Positions 49,701 to 62,446 of a DNA stretch of 64,000 nt are shown in pieces (position 1 is the stretch's first letter; each line of letters opens with the position of its first letter). The position numbers and the translations under genes are program-made. Under the pieces are notes generated by a model. The model was not told where the DNA came from, did not search any database, and saw only the letters and a list, made by a program, of their open reading frames with translations. Origin of the DNA: Strix aluco (Eukaryota; Chordata; Aves; Strigiformes; Strigidae); NCBI RefSeq assembly GCF_031877795.1, contig NC_133933.1:94633552-94697551 (forward strand), given 5' to 3'.

Positions 49701-50842
49701 AAGCACATGAGAAGTTTCAGCTGAATAATGTCACTGAGAGAGTTTGGTGAAAAATGAGAGGAAAGACTGTGTTCAAACCACAGAAAGAGGACCCTGTAGC
49801 AGATGCTGGAATAAAGAACAAAATATATTGTTATCTCCCTTGAGTATTACCTGCACCATTTCCCTGTCTCACATCTAGCAATCACAGAGACCAGTTCATT
49901 GTCTGTCCACATCTTTCATGGAAGGCAAGGTTTGCATAGGATTCATACCATCTGCTGCCTTCCTCCACAGATAGACTGTTTTTGCAAAAGTAACCTAAAC
50001 TGTCTGTTAAACATAAGAGAAATCAAAAGCTCACCACAGCATAAAGATAGGAGGAATATTTGGACTTGTGTAAGTCTCATACATGTGTTGAATAACATTA
50101 AGAATTATATGTTTCTGCAAATATATAAATCAGCCTCTTTTTTCTTTTTTTTTTTTTTTAATAATAAGTGTTATGACTTTTTTATTTTATCTGTTGTAAA
50201 AAGACAAGCAACTGTTTTGGAAGAAAGTATTTTCAATGAGCAGGCTGGCCCTGACAAGCTCTTTCTGTTCACAGCATTCGCTGTGGGTCACTAGGTCATA
50301 CTGTAGCAGCACCTCTTGCTGTGGGCCATGTCTGCTGCTCACTGGAGTGGAGTGTTTTTCCTCAGAGGCAGATTGCTTCACATTGCTTTTGTTCATTTAC
50401 TTAACATCTTTTTTCCAGGGAAGCTGCAGGGAAAACCTGAAAGAATACTTCAGTGTGTTTTGTAATGCTTTGTTGTTTTAATGACTGGGACCATATTCAG
50501 ATAACATGTAATAGGTACCTAAATTAGATCTTCTGATGATTAAGTGAGACCCCGACATCTTTGTGACTGTTGAGAAAGTCAAGTATTGGCATGTGTTCAA
50601 TAGGAGATCTGAGCTCCTCACTGCTGTCTTGGACTTTGATGCTATGGCAGGCAAGCTGAATGTGCCTTATGAACCCACAGTTGCGTTCCTACATGGATTG
50701 CTGGTTGTCATGCTTTGCTGTCATGAATTGACGGCCTAAAGGAAAGCTGATTTCTTTTCGCTGACATGTTCTAGGTTTCGGCCAACCAAAATTTTAAAGA
50801 TAATGTCATGCTTATTCCTGGAAGCAATATAGCAAGTGAAAG
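37704..50842. other. Gene desert, 13 kb
   Basis: No recognisable gene or RNA gene lies between the sense CR1 and the solo LTR. Open frames reach 137 codons (reverse strand, 43288-43701), without family resemblance. A GC-richer stretch at about 39660-39990 contains only short frames. Simple runs include T17 at 47464-47480 and T15 at 50145-50159. A possible conserved block is listed at 40060-40270. Confidence 0.6.
40060..40270. promoter_or_regulatory. Candidate conserved non-coding element
   Basis: A non-repetitive AT-rich block with GATTAA/TTAATTT cores, a forkhead-like TTGTTTAC at about 40160-40167 and a GCTAATCAG word near 40185. Composition and motif mix resemble vertebrate developmental non-coding elements. 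The claim is inference only. Confidence 0.18.
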
Positions 50843-51105
50843 TGTCCTGATTTTGGCTGGGATAGAGTTAATTTTCTTTGAAGTAGCTGGTACAGTGCTG
50901 TGCTTTGGATTTAGTTTGAGAATAATGTTGATATCACAATCATGTCTCAGTTGTTGCTAAGTAGTCTTATCCTATGTCAAGGGCTTTTCAGTTTCCCATG
51001 TTCTGCCAATGAGGAGGTGCACAAGAAGCTGTGAGGGAGCATGGCTGGGACAGCTGACCCATACTAGACAAAGGGATATTCCATACCATAGAATGTCATG
51101 CTTAG

Positions 51106-51113
51106 TATATAAA
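51106..51113 (+). promoter_or_regulatory. LTR TATA box
   Basis: TATATAA lies about 265 bases inside the solo LTR, in the expected U3 position, followed by a G-rich start region. It might retain promoter activity in either germline or early embryo, as solo LTRs sometimes do; nothing downstream in the window is an obvious target. Confidence 0.6.
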
Positions 51114-51304
51114 CTGGGGGGAGTTGGTCGGGTGGGGTTGGTCACTGCTTGGGGACTGGCTGGGCATCAGTCAGCAGGTGGTGAGCAATTGCACTGTGCA
51201 TCACTTGTCTTCCATGAGTTTTATTTTTCCTCACTTTTTGTTATCTTCCTTTTCATTACAATTATTTTTATTATTATAATATTTTATTTTATTTTATTTC
51301 CATT

Positions 51305-51310
51305 ATTAAA
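51305..51310 (+). terminator. LTR poly(A) signal
   Basis: ATTAAA sits near the R/U5 boundary of the solo LTR, about 200 bases downstream of the TATA box, in the usual order for a retroviral LTR. Confidence 0.5.
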
Positions 51311-51444
51311 TTGTTCCTATCTCAACCCATGAGTTTTACTTTTTTTTTCTGATTCTCCTCCCTGTCCCACCAAGGAGAGGGGAGGAGTGAGCGAGTGGCT
51401 GTGTGGCGTTTAGCTGCTGACTGGGGTTAATCCACAACAGAAAG

Positions 51445-54400
51445 ATGGGCTAGCTTTGGGGTCAGACTGATTTGGGGGTAGGATACAGCTATACATCTGT
51501 ATGGCTCCTAGTGCTGTGACATTGTGGCCTGTTCAAGCATTGTCAGTGTGACTGCAGTGCTCATGTTCATATACAATGACAGGGGAGATGGTGATGGTTG
51601 TGGCCATATCCCACTGATGTGATCAAGGGCAGGTTTTAGTAAAGGGTAGAGAGCTCCCAAAAATCCTTCTGGATCAGTTACTTTCAGGATCAGTTACAGG
51701 ATTGATTACAGGTGGGATGGTGGGAGAGGAGAGAGAAGACTAAAAGCGTTGATGAGCCTCATGTGTGTTTCTTTCAGATCAGCAGTTGTAAAACATGTGC
51801 TATTATGATGTGAAAGGTCTCGTATTAATGCTGGGTCAGAGACAGGCAGAGAGGGAGAGTGAAAAATTAATTATGAGTTAGAAAGAAACTGGGACCCTTC
51901 CCAATTTAACTTGTTGTATGCTGAGATTAGGAATTCTCCTCTTCCAAATCCCATCCTGCCTACCCTTCTCTGGAGTGTTATGCAAGAGCCAAACTTTAGT
52001 ACCAGAGGTAAAAAATCTACCTCTGCCAGTGTCAGGTGTGAGTAGATGTCAGTGTCTGCTATTTGTGTGATCTAAGGCTGGAGCTTCTCATGGAAATGAT
52101 TGATCTGAAGCTTATAATGGTAAAAGGGCAATGTTTGTTTGATTTGGACTATGCTGGGACTACTGCTAAGGAATTCAACCTTGAAATCCGTGAAAGTACT
52201 TTGTACTCAGTCATCTTTTTCTTTTTTTAATATTCCTGCCTAGAGTTTATTTCAGTCTCATTGCATTTTTGCACACATGAATCTAAATAACATTTAGAGA
52301 GTGTTTTCTTATGAAATGTTTACACTGGTATCTTGAAATGCACTGTCAATCTGAGTTCTGCTTGCATCTCTTTGTATAAAGAGAGTGTTTGAGTTGGGGC
52401 AGACAGGTAGGAATACAATTTCTTATGCTCTTGTAACTGGCCTTTCATCAAAATACAATTAAGAGCTTATTAATAGTAAGTCAGTAAAACTGGTTTTTAT
52501 TTTTAAGCAAAGGGAAGACACACAACGCGACAGTCAACCTTTCCCATTACAGGACTTCAAACCTCATTAAAGCCTTAGGCAAATTCTACTGAAGTTAGTT
52601 TTAAGTCCTGTAGGGTCTGATAGATGGGGATCTCTATTATCAGTTTGCTTATTATTATTGAAGTATATTTAAACTTGTAAACATTATACATAAAAAATGT
52701 GGTAATAATCAACAGAATTTTTTACAAAGACAATAAATTTTAGTTTAGAATAACTTTTCCAGTAGAGATCTCAGAATGCATGCCCTAATCATAGAGACAA
52801 AAAATTAGAGCCAATTTTTTTTAATTTTTAAAAAAAATATTCCTGATCATAATGAACACATGCCAAAAATGGATTCTGATATTGCATCTGAAGACTATTT
52901 TTTTCATGACGTGGACTCATCTATTATTTCATTTCTATTACTAATCCTAACTTTTTCTTAGAATCTGAACATGCAGTTACTTGTTATTTCCTTGACTTAC
53001 CCCATCATTCTACAGAGTAATTTTTTTGTCAAGAAACCTGCTCTGAGATGACTTACATTATGCAATTTAAATATCAAGTTGTTTAACATGCTAGAATTAT
53101 CATTTGTAATGCTAACCCCCCAAAGATCTTTTTTTACTTCTTTTTAATCTGTTTTTCAGAGTTTCCAGTGTTATTCTTTCTGTTGTTTTGGCTCTTGGTG
53201 AAGAAAAATAATCTCTTCTTCTCAAGTAAACCTTTAGGGAATCCCATAGTATATTTAGCAAGATTTTAGGGGATTTGTTTTTATCTGTGGATTTCTTGAT
53301 CTCATTTATAAACTCACCAAATTTGAAGTCTTAAATCCTTGGAAAGGCATTTATCCAGAATATGTCAATATTAATAAAGAGTGAAACAGGCACTGGAGCA
53401 AATTTTTGAATTTTGCCAGTACCAAGAACTTTTATCTGTGCTGCTAGGAGTGAGAAAATTAAGAATGTATCAGTCCTAGAGAACTGCTCTTGAAACAATG
53501 ACAAGAATATATGCTTGCTCTCTGCCAGTTTCCAGTGATGCCAAATACCTGATCAGGTGGAACCAATATTTTCAGATTTTGATACCTAGCATTGGGTTTA
53601 ATTTTTCAGAGCTTAATTGTCCTGTGGCTTCTAGTGGCTTTAGACTGTAAACAAAAGTATTTATGTGTCTCCATAGGGTTATATATCACCCCATTAAGGA
53701 TGTGATGTAATAATAAATGCTACCATTTGATGATATTCTTTTGAACTGTCATTCATGCTGGCTGCACATCTATAACCTCCTTTTTGGTATATGCTAGCAG
53801 GGGCTGAAGTTCAGTGCATTTTCTCTAGTCAAAGCTTGCATCTAGGGTGACATCTGTTCTTTTTTCAAACTGCAAAACTTCCTTCCTTGTATCTAGTTTG
53901 ATCTAGCAGTGGAGAAAAGTAATTTCTTTTCAGCAGTTACAACACCTGTAACTTTAGCAGTATAGGCTAAACAGAAAAACCTCAAAGCAAAATCCACAGT
54001 GGCTGTGCTCAGCACAGGTCTTTGGAGAAGCTTCAGGCCTGCTTGAGGTCCTAGAGGCAGGTGGATGGAGGATATGTAGCACTGGGGTGTGGAGGACCAC
54101 TCAGGAGTGCTGCAATTCTACTTGATTGATCCTCACTAACTCTGGTGACTGTACTTCACAGTCCTACATTCACACGGGTGTCTTGGGCATTTTGCTTCTC
54201 TAGAAGCCCCTAGAAAACTCTTGGTTAGGCAGCTCAGCCAGAAGGGAAAGTTTTTGAAAGATTTGGATTCCAGGATTATGCATGCGTTTTCTAGAAGACA
54301 AGTTGCTAGGTTAAAAAAAAAAAAAAAAAAAGGCAAAACCAAAACAAACCCCAAAATTTAAGGAAGCAGTTTGTCCTTTTCTTGTGGGCATCATAGCCTC

Positions 54401-55130
54401 TATGCAGCAGAAGTTACAGTTTGTATTGCTTTTTTAGCCTTCTGGTGGAGCGAACCTCAGCTTCATGGCCAAGCTCTGGCTGATCATTTAAAAAAAGAAA
54501 CAGAAAATGCATCAGCCAAGAATAGCATAGTCACTAGGAAGGTGTGTTGGGAGATAAGTGGTATGGATTTGAATCTCCTCAGGTTAGCAGAATTTGAAGC
54601 CAGCGCTTCCATTTCATGCCTGGGTGAATGCTGTGATCATGATGCAAAAAAGGCAGCAGTTGCCCTTTCTATATCCCCGGTCATGGTTCTGAATCAGTTC
54701 TGATGCATGGGATAACCCAAGTCCCAGGTAGATGAAAATTCGTATGGACCTGACTTGGGCTCCAGGGAGTTCAGATGCTGCCATTTTTCTTCTGGATGTC
54801 CTTAGGTAGCAGTCTCCATGTCAAAGCATTGGGGAATATCGTTCAGGCATCACAGGGATCCTGTATGCTTTTGTACAGACTGGTGCCTATGTTTTAAGTA
54901 CTGCAATAAAGCTTTTGTTTTAGTGGGTCTGAATCTTGTCCCTTGGGATGTTTAACTTTCACAGAAATGACCAGAGAGGATCCCTTCTGTATAAGATGAC
55001 AACTTTGGCATGATCCCTCTGGTAGTAATTGCTTCCAGTAAAATGCAGCTGCTGTCTAAGGCACAGGTAATTCTGTCTGTATTTGTTAGTGGTGAAAGTT
55101 TGACTTACTAAGGTTTGAATATATACTTAT
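51445..55130. other. Gene desert between solo LTR and reverse CR1
   Basis: This is AT-rich non-coding sequence without recognisable exons or RNA genes. The longest open frame is 110 codons (54371-54703) and has no known relatives. An A19 run lies at 54313-54331. Confidence 0.6.
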
Positions 55131-57877
55131 ATAGAATCATAGAATGGTTTGTGATGGAAGGGACCTTAAAGATCATCTAGATCCAACCCCCCTGTCATGG
55201 GCAGGGACACCTTCCACTAGACCAGGTTGCTCAAAGCCCCGTCCAACCTGACCTTGAACACTTCCAGGGAGGGGCATCCACAGCTTCTCTGGGCAACCTG
55301 TTCCAGTGTCTCACCACCCTCACAGTGAACAACTTCCTTATATCTAATATAAATCTTCCCTCTTTTAGTTTAAAACCATTACCACTTGTCGTATCACTAC
55401 ACTCCCTGATAAAAAGTCCTTCCCCATCTTTCCTGTAGCCCCTTTTAAGTACTGGAAGGCTGCTATAAGGCCTCCCTAGAACCTTCTCTTCTCCAGGCTC
55501 AACAACCCCAACTCCCTCAGCTTGTCCTCATAGGGGAGGTGCTCCAGCCCCCTGACCATCTTCATGGCCCTCCTCTGGACCTGCTTCAACAGGTCTGTGT
55601 CCTCCTTATATTGGGGACCCCACAGCTGAATGCAGTACTCCACGAGAACAGAGTAGAGGGGCAGAATCACTTCCCTCAACCTGCTGGCCACACTTCTCTT
55701 GATGCAGCCCAGGATAGCAGTTGTCTTTCTGGGCTGCAAGTGCACATTGCTGGCTCATAGTCAGTTTTCCATCCACGAATACCCCCAAGTCCTCCTCCAC
55801 AGGGCTGCTCTCAATCCACTCATTGTCTAGCCTGTATTTGTGCTTGGGATTGCCCAGACCCATGTGTAGGACCTTGCACTTGGCCTTGTTGAATTTCATG
55901 AGGTTTGCAGAGACCCACCTCTCAAGCCTGTCCAGGTCCCTCTGGATGACATCCCTTCCCTCCAGCATGTCAACCGCACCACACAGCTTGGTGTCATTGT
56001 CACCTGAGGGTGCACTCAATCCCACTGTCCATGTTGCCAACAAACAGCACTGGTCACAACACTGACCCCTGAAGAATGCCACTCATCACTGGTTTCCACT
56101 TGGACATTGAGCCATTGACTGCAACTCTTTCAGTGAGACCATCCAGACAGTTCCTTATCCACCAAGTAGTCCATCCATCAAATCCATGTCTTTCCAATTT
56201 AGAGACAAGGATGTCGTGCAGGACAGTGTCAAATGCTTTACACAAGTCCAGGTAGATGATGTCAGTGGCTCTTCCCTTGTCCACCAGCACTGTAACCATG
56301 TCATAGAAGGCCACCAAATTCATCAGGCAGTATTTGCCCTTAGTGAAGCCATGTTTGCTGTCACCAATCACCTCCTTATTTTCCATGTGCCCCAGCATAG
56401 TTTCCAGGATGATCTGCTCCATGATCTTGCCTGGGACAGAAGTGAGACTGTCTGGCTTGCAGTTCCCTGGATCTTCTTTTTTTCTTTTTTAAAAATGGGG
56501 GTTATGTTTCTCCTTTACCAGTCAGTGGGAACTTCACCACACTGCCATAACTTCTCAACTATGATGGATAATGGCTTAGACACTTCATCTACCAGTGCCC
56601 TCAGGACTCACAGATGCATCTCATCAGGTCCCATGGACTTGTGCACCTTCAGGTTCCTTAGATGATCTCGAACCTGATCTTCTACAGTGGACAGTTCTTC
56701 ATTCTCCCATTCCCCACCTTTACCTTTACCTTCTGAGTCTTGGGCAGTGTGGCTGGAGCCCTTGCTGGTGAAGACTGAGGCAAAAATGTCATTAAGTACC
56801 TTAGTCTTCTCCATATCCTGGGTGACCAAGTGTCCCATTTCCTTCTGGAGAGGGCCTACATTTTCCCTAGTCCTCTTTTTATCACCAATGTACCTATAGA
56901 AGCTTTTCTTGTTGCCCTTGATGTCCCTGGCCAGAATTAATTTTATCAGGGCTTTGGCCTTCCTAACCTGATCCCTGGCTGCTCAGACAGTTTCTCTGTA
57001 TTCCTACCAGGCTATCTGTCCTTTCTTCCACCCTCTGTAGGCTTCCTTCTTGCGTTTGAGCTTGTCCAGAAGTTCCTTGTTCATCCATGCAGCCTTCCTA
57101 GACTTCCTCTTTGTCATGATGCATCGCTCCTGAGCTTGGAGGAGGTGATCCTTGCATATCAACAATCTTTGCCTCCAGGGCTTTATCCCATGTTAGTCTG
57201 CCAAGCAGATCCCTGAAGAGGCCAAAGTCTGCTCTCCTGATGTGCAGGGTAGTGAGCTTGCTGCATGCCTCCCTCATCGCCTTAAGGATCTTGAAATCCA
57301 CCATTTCATGATCACTGCAGCCAAGGTTGCCCTTGAGCTTCACACTCCCCACCAGACCCTCCTTGCTGGTGAGAATGAGATCCAGCATAGCACCTTACCT
57401 TGTTGGCTATTCTATCACTCGGAGAAGACAGTTATCATCAACACATTCCAGGAACCTCCTGGATTGCTTATGTACTGCAACGTTGTCCCCTCAACAGATA
57501 TCGGGGTGGTTGAAGTCTCCCCTGAGGACCAGGGCTTGTGAATATGAGGTTACTCCTATCTGTCTATAAAGGGCCTCATTTGCTCCGTCTTCCTGGTTGG
57601 GTGGCCTATAGCAGACACCCACTATAACATCTCTTTGTCCCTGTCTTCCCTTTAATCCTGAGTCATAAACTCTTGGTTGTTCCTCATCCATCCCCAGACA
57701 GATCTCCATGCACTCCAGCTGGTCATTGACATAGAGGGTGACCCCCCAACCTTGTCTTCCTTGCTTGTCCTTCCTAAAGAGCCTGGATCCTTCGATTCCA
57801 GCACTCCAGTCATAGGAGCTATCCCACCACGTCTCCATGATGCCAATAAGGTTGTAGCCCTGCAGACTATAATTTTT
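55131..57877 (-). mobile_element. CR1 LINE, 5'-truncated, reverse orientation
   Basis: Read on the reverse strand, the element ends at 55131 in CATTCTAT-GATTCTAT octamers, the CR1 3' hallmark, preceded by the typical bird CR1 3' sequence (GGCCTTATAGCAGCC, TGGAGAAGAG-type words). It extends upstream through the reverse transcriptase and into the endonuclease, and stops near 57877 next to a T25 run. About 2.75 kb remain. Its 3' tail type (CTAT) differs from that of the 35-kb copy (CTGT), so the two belong to different CR1 subfamilies. The many frame changes point to an older insertion. Confidence 0.93.
55476..57838 (-). pseudogene. CR1 ORF2 remnant, multiply frameshifted
   Basis: Fragments in order on the reverse strand are: endonuclease start (57838-57491, METWWDSSYDWSAG, VCYRPPNQ, intact GDFNHPDIC); a middle endonuclease part (57388-57098, CSDHEMVDF); the linker and early reverse transcriptase (56838-56608, [11 protein letters not shown]); palm region (56422-56054, [29 protein letters not shown]); and the thumb/C-terminal region (56082-55476). 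They fall in at least three frames. The active-site FADD box is degraded to a GDND-like sequence near 55985-56000. The endonuclease GDFN motif is better preserved than in the sense copy, but the protein is dead overall. Confidence 0.9.
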
Positions 57878-57882
57878 CTTTC

Positions 57883-57907
57883 TTTTTTTTTTTTTTTTTT
57901 TTTTTTT
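57883..57907 (+). repeat. T25 homopolymer at the CR1 5' junction
   Basis: A run of 25 T lies just beyond the 5' truncation point of the reverse CR1. On the CR1 strand it is an A-rich tract upstream of the element. CR1 does not use poly(A) tails, so it is either a pre-existing simple repeat at the insertion site or the tail of another, unidentified element. Confidence 0.85.
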
Positions 57908-58379
57908 ATAGCAGGAGCTTTGGTGTTAGGTGGGGTGGGTTGTGTTTTGTTTTTTTCAGAGAAAAAGTTTTTCACTACTGAGATGTGGGGTAAGCTTCCA
58001 TGTTCTCTGAGACAAGTGTTTTGTTCAAGGAATTTACAGGCTCTTCTGGCTCTCTCTGAGCTGGAAGGTGCTGGCAATGAAACTGTTGTTTATTCCTTAG
58101 GAATTCTGCAATTTTCTCTTTGTGTTTGTTTGCTGAGACAATAAAAAGTCTGTGTAAGAGCCCTAGGCCAGCAAATCTGTGCAGACAAAAATCCATGAAC
58201 GGGGACACACAAGCTGACTTGCGTATTCCCTAGAATCTGCACTGGTTTGTCAGCAACATGCACGGGTCACTTGGTTTCTGACTAAGCTGTAGCAGCATTG
58301 AGATATAGAGTATGAAAGCAGAAGCCCAGGGATGTGATTCAAGCAGTGAATCTACGGGTAAGAAAAATTAATCGCTGAG

Positions 58380-59090
58380 TGTACTGCATGCATGGTTCTG
58401 CAGCCTCGGATACAATGTGCTTTTATGATATTTGTGCTACCTACGTAAATGCTAGCACAGTCAGGGAAAAGATACAGACAGGTTAAAAATAGCATCTGGG
58501 AATTTACGGTAAGAGGTTTTTTTGTTATTTAAAAGGGTCTTGTGTTTGTGATTAGAAAAATGCGTATTCTTAAAACCTCTTATGTTTCTTCAGCTGCTCT
58601 GACTTGCTGCTTTCTCCTTTCAGTGTTTCCAGGAGCTTCAGCTAATGTATATTTCACTTCTAAAAATGAAATGCAACATTGTCATGCCTGTGCACGTTTT
58701 ATTGATGAAAAGGAATAGATTTTTAGAAGCAGTAATTGGAATAAAAAGTGTAACTGAATAATACTCCTTTACTATAAATAAGCCACTTGACAAACAGAAA
58801 TAACTGTTGTGGAAGAAACAGAGCTCTGTAACCTACTGGAAATAGAGCAAAACTGTGACGTCTTTGTGAACTTCCTCGAGAAAAGCTTTCAAGCACAGGT
58901 TAATTCTGTGCTTTTTCCAATTCATGCCTGAATTACTTCATGCAATGGAATTGTTTGGTATGCAGCTTGACAAATATAACTAGTTTTTAGTCATTTCTAC
59001 GAGAGCCTAATAACGTGACCTGACATCTGTCAATGTCAGAACGATATGCCAGTTCAGGAAACTTAAAAGCTGCCTACAAGTCATACATGT
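58380..59090. promoter_or_regulatory. Candidate conserved regulatory block with MEIS/TGIF-like palindrome
   Basis: This is a non-repetitive stretch with many transcription-factor-like words. The clearest is TGACATCTGTCA at 59021-59032, one base away from the TGACAGCTGTCA-type dimer site of TALE homeodomain proteins (MEIS/TGIF), followed two bases later by another TGTCA. The block also has GTTAATTC and TGAATTACTTCATGCAAT words at about 58900-58945. It is about 47 kb downstream of TENT5A. Function is inferred from motifs alone. Confidence 0.25.
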
Positions 59091-62000
59091 TGTGTTAACG
59101 AAGGATTAGCACAGAGAAACAGAGTGACTGAGCATAGAACTCTTTATGGTCCAGTTTTGTTGTTGTTGTTTTTTTTTTAATATGTATTTGAATACAAACT
59201 TTCTTATTTGATATTATTTTCCTTCCTCCTTTCTCCGTCTCTGACAATAAATCGAGTGGTCTTGCTTTATAGCATGAAATTGGAGGATGGGAACAGTGGG
59301 TTCATCTACCAATATAATCAAATAATGGGTCATCCTCCCTTCAAGAGAAGAATTCTCAAGCATACTGAGTGTCAGATTAGCCTGTCTGTCTTTGCATTGA
59401 GGGCATGGTAGTCTGTGCTACAGAAGTATTCGTTTGCACTCTGATTCTGCTGGGGCATGAACAGAGTGACTTCACTCATGGGAAGATGGCCTCAGGCAGT
59501 GAATAGACTGTAAAAGAGCCAGAACATCCAGATAGGTTTACTAGCCCTAAGACAGCACAGTCATAAGCAGAAAGCGTTCCTCTGCCTTAACTGAGTCTAG
59601 GAGTGAAGCATGGCAGAAGAGGGCTCTGTCATTCACCATTACTTTCACTGTCCCTTTGCATCTTTTTTGGTTTATTTCCTTAGTGTTGGATAATACAGAT
59701 GCTTTTGCATTCTGCAAAGGGTGTTATAGGCTTTAGGAGTACATGTAGTTCTATGCAGTTATTTATGAGGGTAATGGTAACAGCAGCAATTGTGAGACAT
59801 ATCCTTTTTTTTTTTTTTCTTTCATGATAGACTTCAGCACAGGTAACGTGGAGCTCAGAGCAGCAGGGAGAACTCAGAAGGGAGAACTGTGAGCTGTGGA
59901 CCACAAAACTGTGGGCTGTAAGGACCTATGCAACTGAACTCATGCTGTCAGTAGAGACACCTTCCACACACTTTGGGGAGTGTTGTAGCTTACTGATGCA
60001 AATTCTTTTTGCCCTTTAAGAATTTATCATCCACTTTCCTTAGCAACAGAGATTATGCAGCTGGGTTAGCCTAGCTGTCCTGTGGCCCCATATGTTTCTG
60101 AGGTCATGCCATAAAGCAAGTGTGGAAACAAAAAAAATTAAATTAATGTAGTGCAGATATAAAAATCAGGGGGATGGTTTCTGGCAGCTCTTGAATGCTT
60201 AAGAACGAGCAAGAGAATGAAGAAGTGGAGAACTTCTCTGTGGCCCTTCCCCTTTCCACTGACATCAGAAAAGCTTTGTCCTTGAGACATCATCCTGTTG
60301 TGGAACAAATGTCACTACTTCAGGATCATGTTGGTGCCAACTTGTTGTTCAGCTTAGCTGAACAGGATTTTTTTAATTTTTTTTTTTTTTTTTTTTTGAG
60401 TATGTGTGTAGGGTAAAGCATTTGTAGCTTCCTTCCTTGAAGCTTATTTTAGCCCATGACTCAGGCACTATAAACACTGATACTTGCAGAGCACCTGCAT
60501 AGTCTGTCTGCTGCATCAACCTGTATTTAAATTGTCTTAATGAATAGTTTGCTGCTGTTGTGGGAAGCTGATTGCCCCATCCAGTTCACAGTGTGGAAAG
60601 TAGGGAAAACAAGCAACAGTGATGCAAATTTTTGCTATGCTCCTCTGGCAGTAGACTGTGATTTGGCAATGATACTGCAGCTACTTTTCTCGAAAGAACA
60701 ACAGTACTTGGTCAGCCTGAGAGGTGCTGTGCTCCACCCCTATGGTAGGAAACAGGTCTCCTGAGGGGATTGTTGCCCATCAGCAGGTAAGGAAATATGT
60801 GCAAATACAAAGATATAGGACACTTGGTTGCATGCATTTCTTTCAATTTATTCCTTCCCTGTAGGGGATTTCTGCCCTCTACAGAACAAAAATCTCAGAG
60901 CCGCAGGAATAGGTGTTGTCTCAAAAGTGTAGTAGTGATATAGCTTTATCACAGACTGATGAAAAACTAGACCTTTATAGTGCACTACCTCTCTCTGGCA
61001 CTTTCTGAGACAGTGACCTGAAGGATAAGCTTCAGCTGGCTGATGAGAGAAGGGGAAATGCTTTGCTAGCTTAGGTCTCATGCTCATGAAGGAGGAAACC
61101 ATCAGAGGTCATCCACCACTCAGAGCCTTGGGTGCTGTCACCAAGAGTTCCCTCAAATGCTACCATCATACAAAAGACTAATGGGTTTTCTCAGGAAAGA
61201 TTAGCATGTGAAGAAAGTAATCATGCTACTCTTGAAGAGTTAATGGAGTTGAACCTTATGTGCAGGCTTTCTCCTCTTGGGACATGACAAGTAGCACCCT
61301 TTATTGTGGTTTGCCTTGTAGATATGATCAAGGAGCTGAGAGATGACGGCAGCAGCAGGAGGAAGTGGGGACTGTGGTCATGTGTAACCTCTGAATAAAC
61401 TAGGTATAGTAGCCATAAGGCTGGTGTCCCAAGCATAATAGTCATGCTGTTTAATAGCATTTAGGCATGTACTAGAGATGGTATTTTGCCCCTGAACATC
61501 TGACATAGTGACTTCATTAACGTGACTTCTTGCTGCCTGCTGATGCACTGCTGCTATGATATTACCTAAGCATTTTACCTCACGGGGCTGTTGCTTGCTA
61601 CAGGTGACTATTCTCCTTAATGTCTGGGCTTTTGAATTATTACTATATTTTAAAGCTAGATGACAGCATGCACAAGATTTCTTTCTGTACATGACTTTCT
61701 TTGCCTTTTAGTTTGGTAGTTGTCCAGTTGCCAAGGGGATGTCTTAACATTATTCTATTTTTCTACTGCATGATTCTCTGATTGATTCATTGGGAAACTG
61801 CGAGCTCAACTTGCTCTATCATTTGCACAACTAACAATCACAGTCTAAAAATAAACTAGTTTTCTGATAGTTCGAGGTCACTGTTTAGAGTGGCTGCCTC
61901 TTTCCACCTGGATCGAAAGTGCTTGAAGAGATGTTCCAAGTAAAAATTAACAGTAATTGAGTTTCCATTTCAGTACAGTAGATAGAGTTACTAAAACAGA

Positions 62001-62422
62001 TATATAGAGCTCATTAGCAAAACAAAAGGCCTTGACATACTCTGTCACAAGATGGGGAAATTGCTCTGTAATGAGCTATGCCAGTGTGGGTTCAGTTGCG
62101 AGGGAGTGCTGCCAGTGCATCTGAAGGAGTTTGCTTCTTACCAGGTGTGCTCAAGGAAGGGTTCTTGCTGGCAGATGCTCTTGAAGAGATGTGCTGAATT
62201 TGTGTACCCTGAAGTCCCTAGCTCTTTTACCTCTTAGGCTGTTTAATCCCTTGTTTTTTCTGGCTTTGCTAAGTCCGCAGGGCAAGCCTTTGTTCATCTG
62301 CAGGTCAGCAGAGGCCCTGAAGATAAATCATATTGGAAAAATCTAGTGTAACAAGGAATGAGCTTAGTCCAGTTAATGAATTTAAACAAATCAAGGTTTT
62401 CTTTTCCTTGTGGTTTTTTTTT

Positions 62423-62446
62423 GTTTGTTTGTTTGTTCGTTTGTTT
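62423..62446 (+). repeat. (GTTT)n microsatellite
   Basis: About six GTTT units with one C substitution, preceded by a T-rich run. Confidence 0.85.

Larger units (their letters stand above)
50843..51439 (+). mobile_element. Solo LTR of an avian endogenous retrovirus
   Basis: This 597-base element begins TGTCCTGATTTTGGCTGGG and ends CCACAACA, giving TG...CA ends, with a perfect 5-bp target duplication GAAAG at 50838-50842 and 51440-51444. It matches, from memory, a widespread bird LTR family recognisable by AGTAGCTGGTACAGTGCTGT and CATACCATAG words. Internal signals are TATATAA at 51106-51113 and ATTAAA at 51305-51310, with a T/A-rich R-U5 region between. No internal retroviral genes remain on either side, so it arose by recombination between two LTRs. 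A 5-bp duplication fits an ERVL-like (or class I) origin better than the 6 bp usual for class II. Orientation is read from the TATA and poly(A) signals. Confidence 0.93.

Noticed and set aside
56186..56665. 159-codon forward frame
   Set aside because: It is the antisense shadow of the reverse-strand CR1 reverse transcriptase.
57677..58144. 155-codon forward frame including a poly-Phe stretch
   Set aside because: It is antisense to the CR1 endonuclease and runs through the T25 tract.
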